From assembly GCA_016704565.1 (NCBI GenBank), contig JADIZV010000004.1, positions 744,001 to 808,000 on the forward strand: DNA of 64,000 nt, read 5' to 3'. Below the pieces are notes generated by a model that ran no database searches, had not been told where the DNA came from, and saw nothing but the letters and a program-made list of their open reading frames with translations. The position numbers and the translations under genes are program-made. The stretch is from Candidatus Phosphoribacter baldrii. Its GTDB lineage: Bacteria > Actinomycetota > Actinomycetes > Actinomycetales > Dermatophilaceae. Shown piece after piece: positions 18,274-25,522 of this stretch (its first letter is position 1; every line of letters begins with the position of its first letter).

Positions 18274-19156
18274 CCGTCCCTGCGTCGGAATCAGCTGCCA
18301 GCGGCACATCGCGGCGGGCCCGGGCTTCGAGTGCGCGGGCGGCGAGCGCCGGGTCAGGTGGGTAGCCCACCTGCTCCAGGCACAGCCCGTGTGCGGGCAT
18401 GACCTTGACCCGGCTGCTGCGCTCCCCGGACGCCTGCACCTGCGCCGGCCAGTGGACCGACTCTCGGCCCAGACCGACCGGGACCACCGCGCCGACGAGA
18501 GCACGCACCATCGAATGACAGAAGGCATCGGCGACCACGCGCCCCTCGACCACCCCGTCGGCGCCCCTCGACCAACCGAACTCCAGCAGGGTCCGCACCG
18601 TGGTCGCGCCCTCACGCCGCCTGCAGAACGCCGCAAAGTCCTTGAGCCCCAACAGTTGTGCACTGCCCGCGCTCATGGCGTCAACGTCCAGCTGCTCGCC
18701 GATCCAGACAGTGTCCCGGCGCCGCAGCGAATCACGCTCGGCACGGCCGTCAGCGATCCGGTAGGAGTAGCGTCGCCACACCGCAGCGAACCGCGCGTCG
18801 AAACCGGCGGGCGCACGGTATACCCGATGGACGACGACGTCGGGAGGCAACAGACCGCGCAGGCGCGCCACGAGTGCCTCGTCTGGAGTCCGGCCAGTGC
18901 GTCCCACCGCGGCGACGTATGCCGTCTCGGCCACGTCCGCGTGTGCCACCTGTCCCCGAGCGTGCACCCCGGCATCGGTGCGCCCGGCGACGGTGAGCCG
19001 CACCGGGTCGGGCGCGCGGAGCACCGTCGTCAGCGCGACCGACAGTTCACCTTCCACTGTCCGCAGGCCGGGTTGGGCGGCCCAGCCGGAGAAGTCGGTG
19101 CCGTCATAGCCGAGGTCGATCCGCAGCCGGACCGACGGGCTCCCAAGATCGCTCAT
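18260..19156 (-). CDS. truA: tRNA pseudouridine synthase A
   Basis: Makes pseudouridine at positions 38-40 of the tRNA anticodon arm. 298 residues. The catalytic Asp is in VAGRTDAGVHARGQVAH near residue 60, with the N-terminal IDLGYDGTDFSGWAAQPGLR and the later FARAFCHSM-type segment VADAFCHSMVRALVG. In many actinobacteria truA sits between rplQ and rplM; here it is displaced a few kb but still between them. ATG 19156 overlaps the upstream small gene by ATGA, so the two are translationally coupled. Confidence 0.96.
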   Translation of the reverse strand: MSDLGSPSVRLRIDLGYDGTDFSGWAAQPGLRTVEGELSVALTTVLRAPDPVRLTVAGRTDAGVHARGQVAHADVAETAYVAAVGRTGRTPDEALVARLRGLLPPDVVVHRVYRAPAGFDARFAAVWRRYSYRIADGRAERDSLRRRDTVWIGEQLDVDAMSAGSAQLLGLKDFAAFCRRREGATTVRTLLEFGWSRGADGVVEGRVVADAFCHSMVRALVGAVVPVGLGRESVHWPAQVQASGERSSRVKVMPAHGLCLEQVGYPPDPALAARALEARARRDVPLAADSDAGTVSDR

Positions 19157-19599
19157 CGGGGTGACCCGACGCGTTCGTAGCGGTCACACCAGTGGGTGTC
19201 TAGGACGGGCTCCGGTGTCGGGCTCCGATGGCAGATGCGCCCGACGCTCAAGCCGGACCCGTCCAGGTCCCAGACTGCGCCCGGCCCCTGGGACCCCGCG
19301 GCGCCGTCACCACCTGGGGTCGCCAACCGGCACGTGGCGCACGCGCGCAGATAGGCCGGCCGCAGCGCGGCGGCGAGATCGGTCAGGGCGGATCCGAGCG
19401 AGCCGGTGCCACGTCCCTGCACGGTGCGTCCTCGGTGGGTCAGGGCCACCTGCACATTGACCGTCGGCTGCTCATCGACATCGACGGTGAGGTCCGCGGG
19501 AACGGTGCCGCCGTCGTCCGTGACAAGGGTAGGCCACGCCGCGCGACGCGACGCGCCGCGCGGGAGGGGGAACGGCAACACGCGCACGGCCGTCATCAT
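19153..19599 (-). CDS. Hypothetical protein coupled to truA
   Basis: I do not recognise this 148-residue product. ATG 19599 gives MMTAVRVLPFPLPRGASRRA; the frame is also open to ATG 19614. It has a beta-rich middle (ADLTVDVDEQPTVNVQVALT), then DLAAALRPAYLRACATCRLA with a CxxC pair, and later single Cys in GRICHRS and DTHWCDRYERVG. It could bind a metal through these cysteines. There is no signal peptide or membrane segment. Reality is supported by its ATGA overlap with truA and by protein-like composition; a role in RNA modification is only a guess. Confidence 0.55.
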   Translation of the reverse strand: MMTAVRVLPFPLPRGASRRAAWPTLVTDDGGTVPADLTVDVDEQPTVNVQVALTHRGRTVQGRGTGSLGSALTDLAAALRPAYLRACATCRLATPGGDGAAGSQGPGAVWDLDGSGLSVGRICHRSPTPEPVLDTHWCDRYERVGSPR

Positions 19600-19665
19600 C
19601 GCGCATCCGAGCAAGCCCCGTGCCCTCCCGCCCGCCGACGCGGCGCCCAGGACAACTCCCCTCCA

Positions 19666-19679
19666 GTGACGCAGGTCAC
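19666..19679. promoter_or_regulatory. CRP/GlxR-like palindrome
   Basis: GTGACGCAGGTCAC is a perfect GTGAC-N4-GTCAC dyad. It matches the CRP-type GTGA-N6-TCAC pattern used by actinobacterial GlxR/Crp. It lies in the divergent region between the truA-coupled gene and the secreted protein gene, about 110 nt before the latter. Confidence 0.45.
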
Positions 19680-19790
19680 CAGACCAACCGGCAGTCGAGC
19701 GACGGCGATGGCAACCTGACTCGCCCGGCCCGCGTCATACGGGACATAGCGGCTCACAGGGGGCCGCTCTCTCCCGACAGGGGTTCTTTG

Positions 19791-20606
19791 ATGAAGCACT
19801 CCCGGATGTTCGTCGCGCTCGTCGCAGCCGCGGCCCTGCTCCCCCTCACCGCGCCGGCCTCGTATGCCGCCGCCCCCACCAACGACGTGCCCGCCGGGGC
19901 CGTCGCCCTCACCCTCGGTCAGACGTGGACCCAGGACACGACCGAGGCCACGACCGACGCCCTCGACGCCACCCTCAACCGCACATGCGGGGCGCCAGTC
20001 ACGAACGCGAGCGTCTGGTTTACCTACACCGACCCGACCGGAGCTGGGTTCCTCGCCGACATGACCGCGAGCGACTATTCCGGCGGCTTCATCGTCACCG
20101 CCGGAGATCCGGCCACCGGTGACTTCGTCGCCTGTGGCCCGGACGCGGTGGCCGTTCGGGGCACCGCAGGCACCACCTACTACCTCGTCGCCTTCTCCGA
20201 CAACGCCACCCTGGGCGGCAACCTGTCGGTCACCCTGTCCGAGCCTCCCCCGGCGCCCGAGGTGACGCTAACCATCGACCCGAGGGGCACGGCAGACAAG
20301 GCCGGGACGGCACACATCAGCGGGACCTACTCGTGCAGCAACGCCGACGGCTACCAGAGCGACATCGAGGGGATGCTCACCCAACGGGTGGGGCGGACCA
20401 AGATCACGGGCTACTTCTTCTCCTACCCGTTGGAGTGCGACGGGGCGGTCCACCCCTGGGACGCCTTCGTGGTGAGCGACACGGGGCTGTTCTCCGGCGG
20501 CAAGGCGGCCAACGTCTCCGTGGCCTTCGCGTGCGGCATGGTCGACTGCGCGGCATACCAGACGGGTGCGACCATCCAGCTCGACCGCGCCCGCAGCTGG
20601 ACCTGA
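19791..20606 (+). CDS. Secreted protein of unknown function
   Basis: 271 residues starting at ATG 19791, with GGGG about 8 nt upstream. A clear signal peptide (MKHSRMFVALVAAAALLPLT, cleavage near SYA-AAP) leads to a PPC-like beta domain: NDVPAGAVALTLGQTWTQ, VTNASVWFTYTDPTG and YYLVAFSDNA. Then there is a Pro-rich hinge (EPPPAPE) and a second beta domain with paired cysteines (GTYSCSN, YPLECDG, FACGMVDCAAY). The first half resembles pre-peptidase C-terminal domains often attached to secreted enzymes, but no enzyme is present. A strong terminator follows. Confidence 0.85.
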   Translation: MKHSRMFVALVAAAALLPLTAPASYAAAPTNDVPAGAVALTLGQTWTQDTTEATTDALDATLNRTCGAPVTNASVWFTYTDPTGAGFLADMTASDYSGGFIVTAGDPATGDFVACGPDAVAVRGTAGTTYYLVAFSDNATLGGNLSVTLSEPPPAPEVTLTIDPRGTADKAGTAHISGTYSCSNADGYQSDIEGMLTQRVGRTKITGYFFSYPLECDGAVHPWDAFVVSDTGLFSGGKAANVSVAFACGMVDCAAYQTGATIQLDRARSWT

Positions 20607-20622
20607 CCTCAGGGCAACGGCA

Positions 20623-20662
20623 ACGACGAAGGCCCCCACCAGGGGGTGGGGGCCTTCGTCGT
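20623..20662. terminator. Strong bidirectional terminator
   Basis: ACGACGAAGGCCCCCACC (20623-20640) pairs perfectly with GGTGGGGGCCTTCGTCGT (20645-20662) around a 4-nt loop. It serves the secreted protein gene on one side and the end of the rplQ (alpha) operon on the other. Confidence 0.9.
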
Positions 20663-20691
20663 GTCCTTGCGCGGGGTGACCGCGCGGCGGC

Positions 20692-21459
20692 TCAGCCCTC
20701 GGACTTGCTGCCGGCCTTCTTGAAGCCTGCAGCCTGCGCGTCGGCCGCCGTCTTGAACCAGAACTCGGCAACCGTCGCGTCATACCAGCGGCCGTCCGGC
20801 TCGTGGTAGAGACCCGAGTCGGCGTTGCCCTTGACGGTGTAACCCTCGGGGGCGGAGCCATCGGCCAGCGGCGCCGCAGCGCCCTCGGGCAGGGCGGGCG
20901 CCTCCGGCGCGTCGACGAGCCCACTCGCCTCGGTCGCAGCCGCGTCAGTCGCGGCGTCGTCGAGCTCAAGGTCCTTGGGTGCCTCGACGTCGGCGGCCTT
21001 GGTGGCCTGGTCGGCCTTGGCGGCGTCGGCCTTCTTCTTGTCGGACGCGGCACGCTTGGTGGCGGCCTCGGCCTCCTTGACGGTGGCCTTCTTCGCCGAC
21101 AGCGGCTCGCGGACCAACTCGATCACGGCCATGGGGGCGTTGTCGCCCTTGCGCGGCCCGATCTTGATGATGCGGGTGTAACCACCCTCGCGCTGGGCCA
21201 TGTCGGGCGCGACCTCGGTGAAGAGGCGGTGCACGACGCCCTTGTCCCGCACGACGGTGAGCACCCGGCGACGCGCGTGCAGGTCACCGCGCTTGGCGAA
21301 GGTGACCATCCGCTCAGCGAGGGGGCGCAGCCGCTTGGCCTTGGCCTCGGTCGTGGTGATCCGGTCGTTCTCGAACAGCGCCGTGGCCAGACCCGCCAGC
21401 AGCAGCCGCTCGTGTGCCGGCCCGCCACCGAGGCGGGGTCCCTTGGAAGGGGTTGGCAT
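20692..21459 (-). CDS. rplQ: 50S ribosomal protein L17 (bL17) with C-terminal extension domain
   Basis: 255 residues, about twice the usual 120. Residues 1-120 are normal L17 (PRLGGGPAHERLLLAGLATA, MVTFAKRGDLHARRRVLTVV, GYTRIIKIGPRKGDNAPMAV). Residues 120-200 are a Lys/Ala-rich linker that turns acidic (KKKADAAKADQATKAAD, LELDDAATDAAATEAS). Residues 201-255 are a compact domain: GSAPEGYTVKGNADSGLYHE, then WYDATVAEFWF and AAGFKKAG. The same domain ends uL4 (39306-40313) and is doubled in the ArfC-like protein. It resembles what I recall as the 'sunset' domain; that label needs an HMM check. Confidence 0.95.
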   Translation of the reverse strand: MPTPSKGPRLGGGPAHERLLLAGLATALFENDRITTTEAKAKRLRPLAERMVTFAKRGDLHARRRVLTVVRDKGVVHRLFTEVAPDMAQREGGYTRIIKIGPRKGDNAPMAVIELVREPLSAKKATVKEAEAATKRAASDKKKADAAKADQATKAADVEAPKDLELDDAATDAAATEASGLVDAPEAPALPEGAAAPLADGSAPEGYTVKGNADSGLYHEPDGRWYDATVAEFWFKTAADAQAAGFKKAGSKSEG

Positions 21460-21536
21460 GGTTTCTCCTTGGTTGTGCGTCCGGTATGCCGTGTGGCGCA
21501 GTCCGCGCTCACGGCACCCGGTCGGCGGCTAGGGGG

Positions 21537-22568
21537 TCAGAACTGCTCGTCCTCGGCCAGCGAGCGACCCTCGTCGAGGTCGTCGTAGTCGTCGGCGTAG
21601 CTGTCGACGATCGAGGCCGGGTCGAATCCGGGCGGGCTGTCCTTGAGGGTCAGACCCATGCCGGCGAGCTTGGCCTTGACCTCGTCGATCGACTTGGCGC
21701 CGAAGTTGCGGATGTCCAGCAAGTCGGCCTCGCTGCGCCCGACGAGCTCACCCACGGTGTGGATGCCCTCGCGCTTGAGGCAGTTGTAGGACCGAACCGT
21801 GAGGTCGAGGTCTTCGATCGGCAGGGCCAGGTCGGCGGCCAGTGCGGCGTCGGTCGGGCTCGGGCCCATGTCGATGCCTTCAGCCTCGACGTTGAGCTCA
21901 CGGGCCAGGCCGAACAGCTCGACGAGGGTCTTGCCGGCCGAGGCCATCGCGTCCCGCGGGGTCATCGAGGACTTGGTCTCGACGTCGACGATGAGCCGGT
22001 CGAAGTCGGTGCGCTGCTCGACACGGGTCGCCTCGACCTTGTAGGTGACGGCGAGCACCGGCGAATAGATCGAGTCGACCGGGATCCGGCCGATCTCCTG
22101 GTCACCGGACTTGTTCTGCTGGGCCGAGACGTAGCCACGGCCACGCTCGACGGTCAGCTCCATCTCGATCCGGCCCTTGGCGTTGAGCGTGGCCAGGTGC
22201 AGGTCGGGGTTGTGCACCTCGACACCGGCCGGGGGCGCGATGTCGGCAGCGGTGACGACGCCAGGACCCTGCTTGCGCAGGTACATGACGACCGGCTCGT
22301 CGTGCTCCGAGGAGACGACCAGGCTCTTGATGTTGAGGATGATCTCGGTGACGTCTTCCTTGCAGCCCGGGATCGTCTGGAACTCGTGCAGCACGCCGTC
22401 GACGCGGATCGAGGTGACCGCGGCACCGGGGATGCTCGACAGGAGGGTGCGACGCATCGAGTTGCCGAGGGTGTAGCCGAAGCCCGGCTCCAGCGGCTCG
22501 ATGACGAAGCGCGACCGATTGTCGGCCACCGTCTCTTCGCTGAGCACAGGACGCTGTGCGATGAGCAT
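21537..22568 (-). CDS. rpoA: RNA polymerase alpha subunit
   Basis: 343 residues starting at ATG 22568 with GGAAGG upstream (product MLIAQRPVLSEETVADNRSR). The N-terminal assembly domain (about 1-230) contains LEPGFGYTLGNSMRRTLLSS. The C-terminal domain (about 245-320) contains RSYNCLKREGIHTVGELVGR and DIRNFGAKSIDEVKAKL, which bind UP elements and activators. The tail is acidic (ADDYDDLDEGRSLAEDEQF). Between it and the upstream rpsD lies a perfect 19-bp hairpin, an unusual feature inside an alpha operon. Confidence 0.98.
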   Translation of the reverse strand: MLIAQRPVLSEETVADNRSRFVIEPLEPGFGYTLGNSMRRTLLSSIPGAAVTSIRVDGVLHEFQTIPGCKEDVTEIILNIKSLVVSSEHDEPVVMYLRKQGPGVVTAADIAPPAGVEVHNPDLHLATLNAKGRIEMELTVERGRGYVSAQQNKSGDQEIGRIPVDSIYSPVLAVTYKVEATRVEQRTDFDRLIVDVETKSSMTPRDAMASAGKTLVELFGLARELNVEAEGIDMGPSPTDAALAADLALPIEDLDLTVRSYNCLKREGIHTVGELVGRSEADLLDIRNFGAKSIDEVKAKLAGMGLTLKDSPPGFDPASIVDSYADDYDDLDEGRSLAEDEQF

Positions 22569-22650
22569 GTTCTCTTCCTTCCCATGAGCGACCGCTATTT
22601 GACGCTCATGACCAGACCCGCCGCACCTCTGTCTGTGGGCGGGGTGTGCG

Positions 22651-22693
22651 TTCGGTATGCCGTGTGCGCGAGGTGCGCACACGGCATACCGAA
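22651..22693 (-). terminator. Perfect 19-bp hairpin between rpsD and rpoA
   Basis: TTCGGTATGCCGTGTGCGC (22651-22669) is fully complementary to GCGCACACGGCATACCGAA (22675-22693), with a 5-nt loop. It starts 4 nt after the rpsD stop. Its base is an inverted pair of the dispersed 7-mer. There is no U-run. It could be a partial terminator, or an RNase-resistant end setting the S4/alpha ratio. Confidence 0.75.
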
Positions 22694-22697
22694 ACGG

Positions 22698-23306
22698 TTA
22701 GTTCTTGGAGTAGAGCTCGACGATGAGCTGCTCGGTGAGGATCGTGTCGATCTGCTCACGGACGGGCAGCTGGTGGATGAGGATGGTCAGCGTGCCGTCG
22801 ACGACCTGCATCCACGCCGGGGGCGTGCGGTCACCGAAGGTCTGGCGGGCCAGCTCGAACGGGAAGCTCTCGACGGACTGCTTGCGCACCGTGATGATGT
22901 CGAACTGCTCGACCCGGTAGGACGGGACGTCGACGCGGTGGCCGTTGACCTCGAAGTGACCGTGCGACACCAGCTGGCGGGAGTGGCGGCGGGTGCGCGC
23001 CAGGCCAGCCCGGTAGACGACGTTGTCCAAACGTGACTCAAGGATCTGCAGCAGGTTGTCACCGGTCTTGCCGGGACGCGTCGCTGCCTCTTCGTAGTAG
23101 CGACGGAACTGCTTCTCCATGACGCCGTAGGTGAAGCGAGCCTTCTGCTTCTCCTGCAGCTGGGTGAGGTATTCCTTCTCCGTGATCCGACGACGGCCGT
23201 GCTGGCCGGGCGGGAAGGGGCGCATCTCGAAGTTCTTGTCTCCGCCGACGAGGTCAACCTTGAGGCGACGGGACTTCTTGGTGATGGGGCCGGTGTAACG
23301 AGCCAT
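22698..23306 (-). CDS. rpsD: 30S ribosomal protein S4 (uS4)
   Basis: 202 residues, a primary 16S rRNA binding protein and translational regulator in many bacteria. Typical blocks are PFPPGQHGRRRITEKEYLTQ, QEKQKARFTYGVMEKQFRRY and the S4 domain LESRLDNVVYRAGLARTRRH, then QLVSHGHFEVNGHRVDVPSY. The N-terminal Cys zinc motif of the C+ form is absent, so this is a zinc-free paralogue type. It is transcribed with rpsK and rpsM upstream and rpoA downstream. Confidence 0.98.
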   Translation of the reverse strand: MARYTGPITKKSRRLKVDLVGGDKNFEMRPFPPGQHGRRRITEKEYLTQLQEKQKARFTYGVMEKQFRRYYEEAATRPGKTGDNLLQILESRLDNVVYRAGLARTRRHSRQLVSHGHFEVNGHRVDVPSYRVEQFDIITVRKQSVESFPFELARQTFGDRTPPAWMQVVDGTLTILIHQLPVREQIDTILTEQLIVELYSKN

Positions 23307-23338
23307 GATCTATCTGTCTCCTGGTCCTGATCCGGCGC

Positions 23339-23749
23339 TCAGACGCGACGACGCTTGGGCGGGCGGACGCCGTTGTGCGGCGAGGGCGTGACGTCGCTGA
23401 TCGCCCCGACCTCCAGGCCGGTGGCGGTCAGGGACCGGATGGCGGTCTCACGACCGGACCCGGGGCCCTTGACGAAGACGTCGACCTTGCGCATGCCGTG
23501 CTCCATGGCACGACGGGCAGCGGCCTCGGCCGCCATCTGCGCCGCGAACGGGGTGGACTTGCGGGAGCCCTTGAAGCCGACCTGGCCGGCCGAGGCCCAC
23601 GAGATCACCGCTCCGGTGGGGTCGGTGATCGAGATGATCGTGTTGTTGAACGTGCTCTTGATGTGGGCGTGCCCGTGGGCGACGTTCTTCTTCTCCTTGC
23701 GCCGAACCTTCTTGGCGGCGCCCTGAGCAGTCCTGCTCTTGGGAGGCAT
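23339..23749 (-). CDS. rpsK: 30S ribosomal protein S11 (uS11)
   Basis: 136 residues, with the conserved HIKSTFNNTIISITDPTGAV, SWASAGQVGFKGSRKSTPFA and the C-terminal SDVTPSPHNGVRPPKRRRV that lines the mRNA exit channel. The N-terminus is basic (TAQGAAKKVRRKEKKNVAHG). It lies between rpsM (98-nt gap) and rpsD (32-nt gap) in the alpha operon. Confidence 0.98.
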   Translation of the reverse strand: MPPKSRTAQGAAKKVRRKEKKNVAHGHAHIKSTFNNTIISITDPTGAVISWASAGQVGFKGSRKSTPFAAQMAAEAAARRAMEHGMRKVDVFVKGPGSGRETAIRSLTATGLEVGAISDVTPSPHNGVRPPKRRRV

Positions 23750-23847
23750 GTGGTCTCTTCTTTCCTACGAGGTCTCTGTGTGGATCGGCACCCCACCCAA
23801 CCCGACAGGGTTGGGGGTTCACGGGAGCGGCGCCCCCGTGCGTGGGG

Positions 23848-24225
23848 TTACTTGCCGGCCTTCTTCTTGCCGGCGACGGTGCGCTTGGGACCCTTGCGGG
23901 TGCGCGCGTTGGTCTTGGTGCGCTGCCCGCGAACAGGCAGGCCACGACGGTGCCGAAGGCCCTCGTAGGAGCCGATCTCGACCTTGCGACGGATGTCTGC
24001 GGCAACCTCACGGCGGAGGTCACCTTCCATCTTGACGTTGGTCTCAAGCCAGTCACGCAACGCGACAAGGTCGGCGTCGGTGAGGTTCTTGACCCGGGTG
24101 TCCGGGCTGATCCCGGTTGCCGCGAGGGCCTTGCTCGCGGTGGTGCGACCCACTCCGAAGATGTAGGTCAGGCCGATCTCCACGCGCTTGTCACGCGGGA
24201 GGTCCACGCCGATGAGACGTGCCAT
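23848..24225 (-). CDS. rpsM: 30S ribosomal protein S13 (uS13)
   Basis: 125 residues. The start MARLIGVDLPRDKRVEIGLT, the helix-two-turn-helix region TYIFGVGRTTASKALAATGI and the basic GLPVRGQRTKTNARTRKGPK tail are standard S13. It contacts 23S rRNA and tRNA at the subunit interface. It is first of the rpsM-rpsK-rpsD-rpoA-rplQ group, 258 nt after rpmJ; a single 7-mer lies in that gap (24277). Confidence 0.98.
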   Translation of the reverse strand: MARLIGVDLPRDKRVEIGLTYIFGVGRTTASKALAATGISPDTRVKNLTDADLVALRDWLETNVKMEGDLRREVAADIRRKVEIGSYEGLRHRRGLPVRGQRTKTNARTRKGPKRTVAGKKKAGK

Positions 24226-24483
24226 CTGGTGCTGTGCTCCTGATCGATAGCGGAGGTCTGGTGCAACACCGATCCGGTATGCCGTGCGCGTCGCCTTCGC
24301 GGGTCCGCGCTGGTCCGGTCCCCGGCCTCCGTGCCGGGGGTGACGTCCTGTCGGGGTCCTGGCCGGGGCACCTGGATGGGTGGGGGTCAGGCTTCCGGCA
24401 GGGGCCGGGTGCTGCGTATCGTGTTCAGTTGTTGCTGCGTGCTGTCGAAGCCCGCGATGTCATGCTCGGCTGGTCGGCCGCGA

Positions 24484-24597
24484 TCAGCCCTGGCGCTGCT
24501 TGTGGCGCAGGTTCTCGCAGATGACCATGACCCGCCCGTTGCGGCGAATCACCTTGCACTTGTCGCAGATCTTCTTGACGCTCGGCTGGACCTTCAT
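24484..24597 (-). CDS. rpmJ: 50S ribosomal protein L36 (bL36)
   Basis: 37 residues: MKVQPSVKKICDKCKVIRRN, then GRVMVICENLRHKQRQG. The Cys11, Cys14, Cys27 and His32 set marks the zinc-binding (C+) form, so a zinc-free paralogue may exist elsewhere for zinc starvation. It sits between infA and rpsM, its usual place. Confidence 0.97.
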   Translation of the reverse strand: MKVQPSVKKICDKCKVIRRNGRVMVICENLRHKQRQG

Positions 24598-24714
24598 TGC
24601 CTTGTGTCTTTCAGATCGGTGCTTCGGGCCGGTCAGGCACAGGCCTGCCCGAGATCCGAAGCGATGGGATCGGGAGTGCCACCGGCGGACGCCGAGGGCG
24701 GGTGGTGCAGTCGG

Positions 24715-24936
24715 TCAGCGGTAGCGGAAAACGATGCGCCCACGGGACAGGTCATATGGCGAGAGCTCCACCACGACTCGGTCCTCGGGGAGGATCCGGA
24801 TGTAGTGCTGGCGCATCTTGCCCGAGATGTGTGCAAGCACCTTGTGACCGTTGCTGAGCTCCACGCGGAATGTCGCGTTGGGGAGCGCCTCGACGATCGT
24901 GCCTTCGATCTCGATGACCCCGTCTTTCTTGGCCAT
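24715..24936 (-). CDS. infA: Translation initiation factor IF-1
   Basis: 73 residues, a single OB-fold that occupies the A site during initiation. The sequence MAKKDGVIEIEGTIVEALPN, ending SPYDLSRGRIVFRYR, is near-canonical. In most actinobacteria map is directly upstream of infA. Here 3.3 kb carrying a DUF1801 gene and an Arf-type envelope operon separates them, so infA probably has its own promoter in 24937-25113. TAGGAT (complement of 25050-25055) is a possible -10 without a clear -35. Confidence 0.98.
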   Translation of the reverse strand: MAKKDGVIEIEGTIVEALPNATFRVELSNGHKVLAHISGKMRQHYIRILPEDRVVVELSPYDLSRGRIVFRYR

Positions 24937-25113
24937 GTCCTCCGTCGTTCCGTTGTCCGTGTGCCCGGGTCACGGGTCAGCGCACACTCCGAAACAATCG
25001 CAGAGCACGCATTACCTGGATGCCGCGAGCACACGACACCCAACGGACAATCCTACGGCAAGCGCGCGGCATACCCGAAATCGCGGGTGTGCACGCGCGA
25101 ACGGCAGGGGCGG

Positions 25114-25500
25114 TCAGGGGCCGCTACGAGGACGCCGGGGCCGGGGTGTGTCGAGCGCCTCGTCGATGTGCAGCCGTCGCAACTGGATCACCCGGTCCAG
25201 GACGGCGTCGGGCACCGGCTGGTCGACCTGGAAGCGGATCGTGCCCGTGGACAGGCTGAACCCGTCGAGGTCTGCGGCGACGAGGCCGACAACCGTCCCG
25301 CTGTAGGGGTAGATCGCCAGGTGCCCCTTGGCTGCCATCGCGGACAGCAGCGGCTTCCCCCGGTGCAGGAGCACCGGCATTCCGTATGCCGTGCCCTCCT
25401 CCAACCCGGGGACCAACTGGCGCGCGCGGTCGACCACGCGCGCCAGGGCTGGCCGTCGGTCGGGGTCGATCGTGGCCAAGTAGTCGGTGACAGTGCCCAC
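25114..25500 (-). CDS. DUF1801 (YdhG-like) protein
   Basis: 128 residues, cytosolic. The DUF1801 fold is indicated by TVTDYLATIDPDRRPALARV, EEGTAYGMPVLLHRGKPLLS, KGHLAIYPYSGTVVGLVA and TIRFQVDQPVPDAVLDRVIQ. Relatives include a proposed iron chaperone (frataxin-like) in Bacillus and many uncharacterised proteins; nothing here shows iron binding. The C-terminal PRPRRPRSGP is disordered. It is 22 nt downstream of the arfC-like gene on the same strand and may be its last cistron. Confidence 0.85.
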   Translation of the reverse strand: MGTVTDYLATIDPDRRPALARVVDRARQLVPGLEEGTAYGMPVLLHRGKPLLSAMAAKGHLAIYPYSGTVVGLVAADLDGFSLSTGTIRFQVDQPVPDAVLDRVIQLRRLHIDEALDTPRPRRPRSGP

Positions 25501-25522
25501 GTCAGCTCAGCATCAGTCCGGG

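Noticed and set aside
20692..20860. Extended L17 as a frameshift or read-through artefact
   Set aside because: The same domain ends uL4 and is duplicated in the ArfC-like protein, with intact frame and clear third-position GC preference.
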